Source of the DNA: Bacillus_BE sp042263505
Lineage (GTDB): Bacteria > Bacillota > Bacilli > Bacillales > Cytobacillaceae
Assembly: GCF_042263505.1 (NCBI RefSeq)
Contig: NZ_JBHKFI010000008.1
Location: 117,154-181,153, forward strand
Direction: 5' to 3'
DNA: 64,000 nucleotides
Below, in pieces: positions 57,854 to 64,000 of this stretch. The first letter of the stretch is position 1. Each line of letters starts with the position of its first letter. The translations under genes were made by a program, and so were the position numbers. The notes beneath the pieces are model-generated. The model did not search any database. It was not told the origin of the DNA and saw nothing but the letters and a program-made list of their open reading frames with translations.

Positions 57854-59008
57854 ATGATGTTAATTTTACAATTAGCGGTGATTTTAATTGCTTCAAAAAT
57901 AGCAGGGGATATTAGTGCAAAACTCGGTCAGCCCTCTGTTCTGGGAAAATTATTAATTGGAATCTTGTTGGGGCCCTCTGTACTTGGCATTATTTCAGAA
58001 ACAGAAACACTTAATGAAATAAGTCAAATCGGCGTTATATTGCTTATGTTTATTGCCGGTTTGGAAACAGATTTGGATGATTTTAAACGAACCGGAAAAG
58101 CGGCAGGCTTTGTAGGGGTGAATGGGATTGTTGTTCCGTTATTGCTTGGGTATTTAGCAGGGATTTTTATGGATCTTTCACAAATACAATCATGGTTTTT
58201 AGGATTATTATTATCTGCAACGAGTGTTAGTATATCTGTTCAGGCTTTGAAAGAATTGAATCAATTAAAATCTCGTGAAGGGACAACGATTTTAGGTGCA
58301 GCGGTCATAGATGATGTTCTCGTTATTATAGCCTTAGCATTTTTGATGAGCTTCACTGGTGAGGATGTACACTTAGGTCAAATCATTGTAAAAAAAGTGT
58401 TCTTTTTTGGTGGAGCTATCCTTGTTGGTTGGAAGGTTGTCCCATGGGTTCTTCGGAGGTTTGCCCCATTAAGGATTTCTGAAGCCGTTCTTTCTTCCGC
58501 ACTCATTATTTGTTTTCTATTTGCTTATTTTGCTGAATTTACTGGTGTTGCTGCTATTATTGGAGCATATATTGCCGGTGTTGCTATCAGTGTTACACAG
58601 TACAGGGAGGAAGTTTTTGAAAAGGTTGAGACGATCAGCTATTCATTATTTGTACCAGTATTTTTTACAACCATTGGTGTAAGTGCTGAATTTGGTGGGA
58701 TTTCTGATCATTTAGGGCTCATTGTGATTTTGAGTATTATTGCGATCGTCTCGAAGTTAATTGGATCTGCTCTCGGAGCAAAAGTAGCAGGTTTTAATTG
58801 GAAAAGTTCATTAGGGATTGGATCTGCTATGGTATCGAGGGGGGAAGTAGCCCTGATTATTGCTTCTATTGGAATGGAAGCAAAATTGCTAACACAAGAT
58901 TTATTTGCTGTTCTCATTGTAGTCGTACTTGTCACTACAATTGTAACACCTCCAATGATGAAGCTGTTTTTTAAGACTGAAAAACAGAGAATGAAAAAGG
59001 TCATATAA
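57854..59008 (+). CDS. Cation:proton antiporter, CPA2 family
   Basis: A 384-residue membrane protein with about 11-12 hydrophobic segments, of the Na/H antiporter KefB/NapA type. LGQPSVLGKLLIGILLGPSVLG is the first conserved segment; the ion-binding Asp pair is in ILGAAVIDDVLVIIALA near residue 155; FVPVFFTTIGVSA and IGSAMVSRGEVALIIAS follow. No regulatory TrkA domain is present. The ion (Na or K) cannot be told from sequence; spore-germination GerN belongs to the same group. GTGAGGAGGAATAC precedes ATG 57854. Confidence 0.87.
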   Translation: MMLILQLAVILIASKIAGDISAKLGQPSVLGKLLIGILLGPSVLGIISETETLNEISQIGVILLMFIAGLETDLDDFKRTGKAAGFVGVNGIVVPLLLGYLAGIFMDLSQIQSWFLGLLLSATSVSISVQALKELNQLKSREGTTILGAAVIDDVLVIIALAFLMSFTGEDVHLGQIIVKKVFFFGGAILVGWKVVPWVLRRFAPLRISEAVLSSALIICFLFAYFAEFTGVAAIIGAYIAGVAISVTQYREEVFEKVETISYSLFVPVFFTTIGVSAEFGGISDHLGLIVILSIIAIVSKLIGSALGAKVAGFNWKSSLGIGSAMVSRGEVALIIASIGMEAKLLTQDLFAVLIVVVLVTTIVTPPMMKLFFKTEKQRMKKVI

Positions 59009-59181
59009 AAGGTTGGTCTAGAATGACTCTACACGACTGATTATTGTTCAAATACATTTAAAAACAATCATACAAAGAATTGATGTCGGTGTGTTATCAT
59101 ATAGTTGATACGATTTTCAAACTATTCAGATGATACATCTATTTGATTATTTAGAAGATAATGAGAAATGGAGGAATGGTT

Positions 59182-60381
59182 ATGACCAATTCAGAAACGA
59201 TTATTGAACAAACCGAAAAATTCGGAGCAAGAAATTATCACCCTCTTCCAATCGTCATCTCTAAAGCAAATGGGGTCTGGGTTGAGGATCCTGAAGGGAA
59301 CAAATATATGGATATGCTTAGTGCATATTCCGCTGTGAATCAAGGACACCGGCATCCGAAGATTATCAGGGCATTAAAGGAACAGGCGGACAGGGTCACA
59401 TTGACGTCACGTGCTTTCCATAATGATCAGCTAGGACCTTGGTATGAAAAGATTTGTCGTTTAACCAATATGGATATGGCTTTGCCAATGAATACTGGGG
59501 CTGAAGCGGTTGAAACGGCGATCAAAGCTGCACGCAGATGGGCTTATGATGTGAAGGGTGTTGCGGAAAATCAAGCGGAAATCATAGCTTGCACGGGTAA
59601 TTTCCATGGTCGAACCATGACTGCCGTTTCGTTATCCTCTGATCATGAATACAAGCGTGGTTTTGGTCCGATGCTTCCTGGAATTAAGCTTATTCCTTTT
59701 GGCGATTTGGAAGCATTAAAGTCCGCGATTACACCGAACACTGCAGCCTTTCTAGTGGAACCAATTCAAGGAGAGGCAGGCATCATCATTCCACCAGCAG
59801 GTTTCATGAAAGCGGCATCTGAGCTTTGTAAAGAAAATCACGTGCTGCTTATTGCGGATGAAATCCAGGCAGGTTTAGGACGTTCTGGAAAAATGTTTGC
59901 TTGCGAATGGGATGAGGTTATTCCAGATATGTATATCCTGGGGAAAGCGCTAGGCGGCGGGGTGTTCCCTATCTCATGCGTGGTTTCAAGCAAAGATATC
60001 TTAGGTGTCTTTAATCCCGGTTCACATGGTTCCACATTTGGAGGAAATCCTATGGCTTGTGCGGTATCCATTGCCTCATTAGATGTATTAATCGAAGAAA
60101 AACTGGCAGAACGTTCCCTTCGTTTAGGTGAATATTTTCTTTCAAAGTTAGAAGAAATTGAAAATCCAATTATTAAAGAAGTAAGAGGAAAGGGTTTATT
60201 TATTGGTGTAGAACTTCATGAGCCTGCAAGAGTGTACTGTGAGGCGTTAAAGGATGAAGGATTGTTATGTAAAGAAACCCATGAAAATGTAATACGTTTT
60301 GCTCCACCACTTATTATTACTGAAGAAGAATTAGATTGGGCCATTGAGCGTATTAGGAAAGTTTTGACGGATCACAATTGA
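59182..60381 (+). CDS. rocD: Ornithine aminotransferase
   Basis: A 399-residue class III PLP aminotransferase converting ornithine to glutamate semialdehyde. YHPLPIVISKANGVWVEDPEG and YSAVNQGHRHPKI are typical of ornithine aminotransferase. LLIADEIQAGLGRSGKM and the Schiff-base lysine in ILGKALGGGVFPIS near residue 255 follow. AAATGGAGGAATGGTT fixes ATG 59182. In B. subtilis rocD sits in rocDEF; here it is alone, without arginase or permease genes, and follows the antiporter. Confidence 0.92.
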   Translation: MTNSETIIEQTEKFGARNYHPLPIVISKANGVWVEDPEGNKYMDMLSAYSAVNQGHRHPKIIRALKEQADRVTLTSRAFHNDQLGPWYEKICRLTNMDMALPMNTGAEAVETAIKAARRWAYDVKGVAENQAEIIACTGNFHGRTMTAVSLSSDHEYKRGFGPMLPGIKLIPFGDLEALKSAITPNTAAFLVEPIQGEAGIIIPPAGFMKAASELCKENHVLLIADEIQAGLGRSGKMFACEWDEVIPDMYILGKALGGGVFPISCVVSSKDILGVFNPGSHGSTFGGNPMACAVSIASLDVLIEEKLAERSLRLGEYFLSKLEEIENPIIKEVRGKGLFIGVELHEPARVYCEALKDEGLLCKETHENVIRFAPPLIITEEELDWAIERIRKVLTDHN

Positions 60382-60400
60382 TAACTAAATGATAAGAGTA

Positions 60401-60436
60401 AAAATCCTTGCAGAAGTTATGCAAGGATTTTTTTTG
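60401..60436 (+). terminator. Terminator of rocD
   Basis: AAAATCCTTGC pairs with GCAAGGATTTT, followed by TTTT; repeat copy 6 begins within 10 bp. Confidence 0.9.
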
Positions 60437-60440
60437 AAAT

Positions 60441-60766
60441 TTATCCCACTCTTAACGGACATTTTGACTCCCACTTCAAGATTCTGAGAATACGAAGAAG
60501 ATAAGTGGGAGATCAACTGTCCGTAAAGGTCCGACGAGGGATTAAGGTCCTAGTCAGGCGAAGCCACAGGATGTGGCGTTATGAGCGTGATAAGTGAAAT
60601 AAGATTTTTCTTTGGGCTTCAGCCCTTAGAAAAATCAATCAGGCTCTGCGTGACTAACCATCAGTGGGGGATGAATGGCAGACTAAAAGCGCGACGTCAA
60701 CACATAAGTCTGCACACTTCACGTCCTGTGCGTCGAAAACCCCCACTGATGGAAGTTTCACTTTAC
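60441..60766 (+). mobile_element. Protein-less IS200/IS605-like repeat, copy 6 (full class)
   Basis: About 326 bp, nearly identical to copies 3 and 5. The central right arm reads GGCTCTGCGTGACT, one substitution that breaks a pair. The right terminus is TTTCACTTTAC rather than TTTAT. It is flanked by GAAATTTAT on the target side. It contains the stop codon of the convergent yuzA gene. Confidence 0.8.
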
Positions 60767-60996
60767 CTAGTTGGTTTTGCCTGAGGGGCCCTTTCAATTT
60801 CTTCATTTGGTTTGAATAACAAGCCAAGGTTAATGAGACCACAAATTCCCACTAATCCGTAAATAATCCGAGAGAGTGTGGATGATTGACCTCCAAAAAT
60901 AGCGGCAACTAAATCGTATTGAAAAAATCCGATTAACCCCCAATTAATGGCTCCGATAATCGTAAGAACTAGTGCAATACGTTGAATAGCACTCAT
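60763..60996 (-). CDS. yuzA: DUF378 family small membrane protein YuzA
   Basis: A 77-residue protein with two transmembrane helices: MSAIQRIALVLTIIGAINWGLIGF and RIIYGLVGICGLINLGLLF in part. The INWGL and GLVGI motifs define DUF378. The last residues (EERAPQAKPTR-like) precede a TAA at 60763-60765 that lies in repeat copy 6. The ATG follows AAGGAGGAAACATT. Function unknown. Confidence 0.87.
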   Translation of the reverse strand: MSAIQRIALVLTIIGAINWGLIGFFQYDLVAAIFGGQSSTLSRIIYGLVGICGLINLGLLFKPNEEIERAPQAKPTR

Positions 60997-61138
60997 AATG
61001 TTTCCTCCTTATAAAGTGGGTTCATTCATATAGTGATTCATCGAAACTTTATTTATTCATTATTTAGTAGCCGTAACCAAATTTTTGCATTAAGCCCTGC
61101 TTTATTAGATAATATATTCGAAGAGGAGGTTGAATTCT

Positions 61139-62302
61139 TTGCAGAACTTTACTTATTGGAATCCAACAAAATTAATTTTTGGGAAAAATCAACTGGAACA
61201 ATTGAAAACAGAAGTCACACGCTATGGCAAAAAGGTTTTACTTGTTTATGGTGGCGGCAGCATCAAGAAAAATGGATTATATGATCAAGTGAATAGTAAC
61301 TTGAAAGACATCGAAGCAGAGATATTTGAACTTTCAGGAGTAGAACCGAATCCTAGAATTGCAACTGCACGTAAGGGAATTGAAATTTGTAAAAATGAAG
61401 GTATTGAATTTATTTTGGCTGTTGGCGGCGGCAGTGTTATCGATTGTACAAAACTAATTGCTGCTGGAGCTAAATACAACGGAGATGCCTGGGATATTGT
61501 AACGAAAAAGGCGTTTGCAACGGAGGCTCTTCCATTTGGAACAGTCCTTACGCTTGCGGCAACTGGCTCAGAGATGAACCCCAATTCTGTTATTACCAAT
61601 TGGGAAACTAATGAAAAATATGGCTGGGCAAGCCCTGCTGTTTATCCAAAATTTTCGATATTGGATCCGACGAATACTTTTACGGTTCCAAAGGACCAAA
61701 CCATTAATGGTATTGTGGATATGATGTCACATACCTTTGAGCATTATTTTCATTTAGAAGAAAATACTCTATTACAGGATCGCATGTGTGAAGGCCTTTT
61801 ATTGACTGTGATGGAAACTGCTCCGAAATTATTAGAGGATCTGGAAAATTATGAACATCGTGCAACCATTCTTTATAATGGAACCATTGCCTTAAACGGA
61901 ATGCTTTCAATGGGATTCAATGGGGATTGGGCGACTCATAATATTGAGCATGCAGTATCAGCCATTTATGATATTCCGCATGGAGGAGGACTTGCCATTC
62001 TTTTCCTTAATTGGATGAAGCATAATTTGAAGGTAAAACCGGAACGATTTAAGCAATTAGCAGTTCGGGTATTTGGAGTTAACCCAGAGGGAAAATCAGC
62101 GGAAGAGGCTGGTCTTGAGGGAATTGAAAAGCTAAGGGAGTTTTGGAGTAGCATTGGTGCACCAGCAAGACTGGCTGATTATGGCATTGATGATAGCAAG
62201 ATCGAATTAATGGCTGATAAAGCCATGAGTAATGGTGAATTTGGCAAATTTAAGAAATTAAATCGTGAAGATGTCATCGCTATTTACCGCGCTTCGTTAT
62301 AA
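61139..62302 (+). CDS. yugJ: NADH-dependent iron-containing alcohol dehydrogenase YugJ
   Basis: A 387-residue group III iron-containing alcohol dehydrogenase (butanol dehydrogenase type). VLLVYGGGSIKKNGLYDQV and ILAVGGGSVIDCTKLIA bind NAD(H). TLAATGSEMNPNSVITN is the class signature. Iron ligands lie in GIVDMMSHTFEHYF and NIEHAVSAIYDIPHGGGLA. AAGAGGAGGTTGAATTCT places the start at TTG 61139; the TTG at 61130 touches the ribosome-binding site. It is just upstream of pgi, as near pgi (yugL) in B. subtilis. Confidence 0.9.
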   Translation: MQNFTYWNPTKLIFGKNQLEQLKTEVTRYGKKVLLVYGGGSIKKNGLYDQVNSNLKDIEAEIFELSGVEPNPRIATARKGIEICKNEGIEFILAVGGGSVIDCTKLIAAGAKYNGDAWDIVTKKAFATEALPFGTVLTLAATGSEMNPNSVITNWETNEKYGWASPAVYPKFSILDPTNTFTVPKDQTINGIVDMMSHTFEHYFHLEENTLLQDRMCEGLLLTVMETAPKLLEDLENYEHRATILYNGTIALNGMLSMGFNGDWATHNIEHAVSAIYDIPHGGGLAILFLNWMKHNLKVKPERFKQLAVRVFGVNPEGKSAEEAGLEGIEKLREFWSSIGAPARLADYGIDDSKIELMADKAMSNGEFGKFKKLNREDVIAIYRASL

Positions 62303-62305
62303 TGA

Positions 62306-62352
62306 AGAAAGCAAGGAGTTTTTTCATAAAAAGAAGAAGCTCCTTGTTTTCT
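62306..62352 (+). terminator. Terminator of yugJ
   Basis: AAAGCAAGGAG pairs with CTCCTTGTTTT across a long loop. Confidence 0.75.
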
Positions 62353-62481
62353 ACATGGATTTAAAAAAGAACGTAAAAAAAATGTCATAATTGGACACGC
62401 TTACAAGTAAAGGATTTTCTTGATTCCGGCAACAGCTTTCGATAAAGTGAAATAGTAAATAATAATGATGGAGGATCATTC

Positions 62482-63828
62482 ATGACACATATTCGATTTG
62501 ATTACTCAAAAGCACTTAGTTTTTTTGGTGAACATGAAATTACATATTTAAGTGATGCAATTAAAGTGGCTCATCATTCATTACATGAAAAAACGGGTGT
62601 AGGAAACGACTTCTTAGGATGGATTGACCTACCTGTAAATTATGACAAAGAAGAATTTTCACGAATTCAAAAGGCAGCTGAAAAGATTAAAGCGGATTCA
62701 GATGTGCTATTAGTTATTGGAATCGGTGGATCTTATTTAGGTGCACGTGCTGCAGTTGAAATGCTTCAACATAGCTTTTACAATGCCTTGCCACAGGAAA
62801 ATAGAAAAACTCCTCAAATTATTTTTGTTGGAAACAGCATCAGCTCTTCATATATGAGAGATGTTATGGACTTACTTGCAGGAAAAGACTTTTCCATTAA
62901 TGTTATTTCCAAATCTGGAACGACAACAGAACCAGCGATTGCCTTCCGTATTTTCCGCAAGCTTCTTGAAGAAAAATACGGTGTAGACGAAGCTAGAAAA
63001 AGAATCTTTGCGACCACAGACAAAGCTCGTGGAGCATTAAAAACTTTATCAAATGAAGAAGGCTATGAAACCTTCGTTATTCCTGATGATATCGGTGGAC
63101 GTTACTCTGTATTAACTGCTGTTGGTTTATTACCTATTGCTGTTAGTGGGGCTGATATTGAAACTATGATGAAGGGAGCGGCTGCAGCGCGCGAAGATTT
63201 TGGCAAATCGGAAGTGGCTGAAAACCCAGCTTATCAATATGCGGCAGTTCGTAATGTTCTTTATAACAAAGGCAAAACAATTGAAATGTTAATCAATTAT
63301 GAGCCAGGTCTTCAATATTTCTCTGAATGGTGGAAACAGTTATTTGGGGAAAGTGAAGGAAAAGACCAAAAAGGAATTTATCCTTCTTCTGCCAATTTCT
63401 CAACCGATTTACATTCACTTGGTCAATATGTTCAAGAAGGTCGCCGCGATTTGTTTGAAACGGTTATTAAAGTGGAAAGTCCTCGCCATGAGTTAACGAT
63501 TGAAGAAGAGCAATCTGATTTAGATGGATTGAACTATTTAGCTGGAAAAACAGTTGATTTTGTCAATAATAAAGCGTTTGAAGGGACAATGCTTGCTCAT
63601 ACTGATGGCGGAGTTCCAAACCTAATTGTATCGATTCCTAAAATGGATGAGTACACATTTGGTTATTTAGTATACTTCTTTGAAAAAGCATGTGCGATGA
63701 GCGGCTATTTATTAGGCGTTAATCCATTTGACCAACCTGGTGTTGAAGCATATAAAGTCAATATGTTTGCTTTATTAGGCAAACCAGGATTTGAAGAAAA
63801 GAAAGCAGAGCTTGAAAAGCGCTTATAA
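62482..63828 (+). CDS. pgi: Glucose-6-phosphate isomerase
   Basis: A 448-residue glycolytic enzyme interconverting glucose-6-phosphate and fructose-6-phosphate. VISKSGTTTEPAIAFRI is the sugar-phosphate-binding SIS segment; GGRYSVLTAVGLLPIAVSG is the family signature; the catalytic Glu lies in SLGQYVQEGRRDLFETV, and GVEAYKVNMFALLGKPGF is near the end. Length matches B. subtilis Pgi. The ATG follows ATGATGGAGGATCATTC. Confidence 0.96.
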   Translation: MTHIRFDYSKALSFFGEHEITYLSDAIKVAHHSLHEKTGVGNDFLGWIDLPVNYDKEEFSRIQKAAEKIKADSDVLLVIGIGGSYLGARAAVEMLQHSFYNALPQENRKTPQIIFVGNSISSSYMRDVMDLLAGKDFSINVISKSGTTTEPAIAFRIFRKLLEEKYGVDEARKRIFATTDKARGALKTLSNEEGYETFVIPDDIGGRYSVLTAVGLLPIAVSGADIETMMKGAAAAREDFGKSEVAENPAYQYAAVRNVLYNKGKTIEMLINYEPGLQYFSEWWKQLFGESEGKDQKGIYPSSANFSTDLHSLGQYVQEGRRDLFETVIKVESPRHELTIEEEQSDLDGLNYLAGKTVDFVNNKAFEGTMLAHTDGGVPNLIVSIPKMDEYTFGYLVYFFEKACAMSGYLLGVNPFDQPGVEAYKVNMFALLGKPGFEEKKAELEKRL

Positions 63829-63874
63829 TAATCAGAAAGAAAATAGCAATATCAAAAGAGTGTTGGTCCTTTTA

Positions 63875-64000
63875 TGATATGCTCCCAATAAGGTGGACAG
63901 ATGAAATAATAAAAATCTGTTTACTTTATTGGGGGTTTTTTTATGGCTAAGAGGGGGACATATTCTGCACAAGAAAAATATGGGCTTATTTTAGCTTTCG
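63875..64000 (+). mobile_element. Left end of an IS3-like insertion sequence, partial
   Basis: TGATATGCTCCCAATAAGGT is a likely left terminus: it begins with TG, as IS3-family ends do. CCCAATAA and TTATTGGG flank the short leader (63882 and about 63928) as an inverted repeat, followed by a transposase orfA start. The exact boundary is uncertain, because the right half lies outside the window. Confidence 0.65.
63943..64000 (+). CDS. IS3-family transposase OrfA, N-terminal fragment
   Basis: Nineteen visible codons give MAKRGTYSAQEKYGLILAF, running off the window. The pattern (basic start, S-x-Q/E-EKY, hydrophobic) matches the start of the helix-turn-helix OrfA that in IS3 elements is fused to OrfB by frameshifting. 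TTGGGGGTTTTTTT precedes the ATG. Completeness cannot be judged. Confidence 0.65.
   Translation, partial: MAKRGTYSAQEKYGLILAF

Noticed and set aside
61033..61284. 83-codon plus-strand ORF overlapping the start of yugJ
   Set aside because: It is out of frame with the well-matched dehydrogenase and has no ribosome-binding site.
1..64000. CRISPR array, tRNA or rRNA genes
   Set aside because: The repeats are dispersed and more than 200 bp long, not regularly spaced; no cloverleaf or rRNA sequence was noticed.

Overview
The window is a 64 kb piece of an AT-rich Bacillaceae chromosome. The gene order follows the yus-yun-yut-yum-yui-yuf-yug part of the Bacillus subtilis map: fad operon, gcvH, metNPQ, suf, lipA, hom-thrC-thrB, yumC/yumB, pepA, pbpD, kapD/kapB, patB, yugGHI, yugJ, pgi. 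Strong AGGAGG ribosome-binding sites, many TTG/GTG starts, SAM (S-box) riboswitches and spore genes (lytH, yutC, yutH, yuiC) agree with this. I cannot name the species.

Layout. 1-0.6 kb: 3' part of a FhuF-like Fe-S protein. 0.8-7.9 kb: proline dehydrogenase and the fadN-fadA-fadE beta-oxidation operon behind a FadR-type operator. 8-10.5 kb: yusI, gcvH, yusF, yusE, yusD. 10.5-15.1 kb: two S-box riboswitches controlling an O-acetylhomoserine sulfhydrylase gene and the metNPQ methionine importer. 15.4-20.6 kb: the sufCDSUB Fe-S assembly operon, with an integrase remnant at its 3' end. 20.8-22 kb: a CorA-type Mg transporter gene behind a long leader that encodes a 42-codon peptide. 22.7-31.6 kb: yunD, yunC, an HD-GYP gene, lytH, lipA, yutC, yutD, yutE, yutF. 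31.7-37.1 kb: yutG, yutH and the homoserine/threonine operon. 37.2-43.8 kb: NfuA-type scaffold, YutJ, ErpA, YumC and YumB, a second Fe-S/redox cluster. 44-52 kb: envelope and peptidase genes (yuiB, yuiC, pepA, yuxO, yufK, pbpD). 52-57.6 kb: kapD, kapB, patB, alanine regulator/transaminase pair, yugI. 57.7-64 kb: cation/proton antiporter, rocD, yuzA, yugJ, pgi, and the left end of an IS3-like element at the edge.

Mobile DNA. Six dispersed copies (212-326 bp) of one structured repeat lie between genes at 1791, 24073, 29525, 32225, 39595 and 60441. They start after TTAT (TTTAT in five), end in TTTCACTTTA(T), encode no protein and fold into nested hairpins. They look like protein-less IS200/IS605-type elements carrying an omegaRNA-like sequence. 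They occur in three structural classes, and three copies abut a gene so closely that its TAA stop codon lies inside the element terminus. A separate IS-derived remnant with terminal inverted repeats (49555-50002) contains a nested GC-rich Bacillus repeat.

The most interesting candidates are the corA leader peptide, which carries an Asp-Pro-Glu-Pro motif like that of enterobacterial MgtL, and the stop-codon-preserving insertions of the protein-less repeat family. Most of the rest is well-conserved core chromosome. Starts were chosen by ribosome-binding-site spacing and recalled homologue N-termini; no database search was possible.
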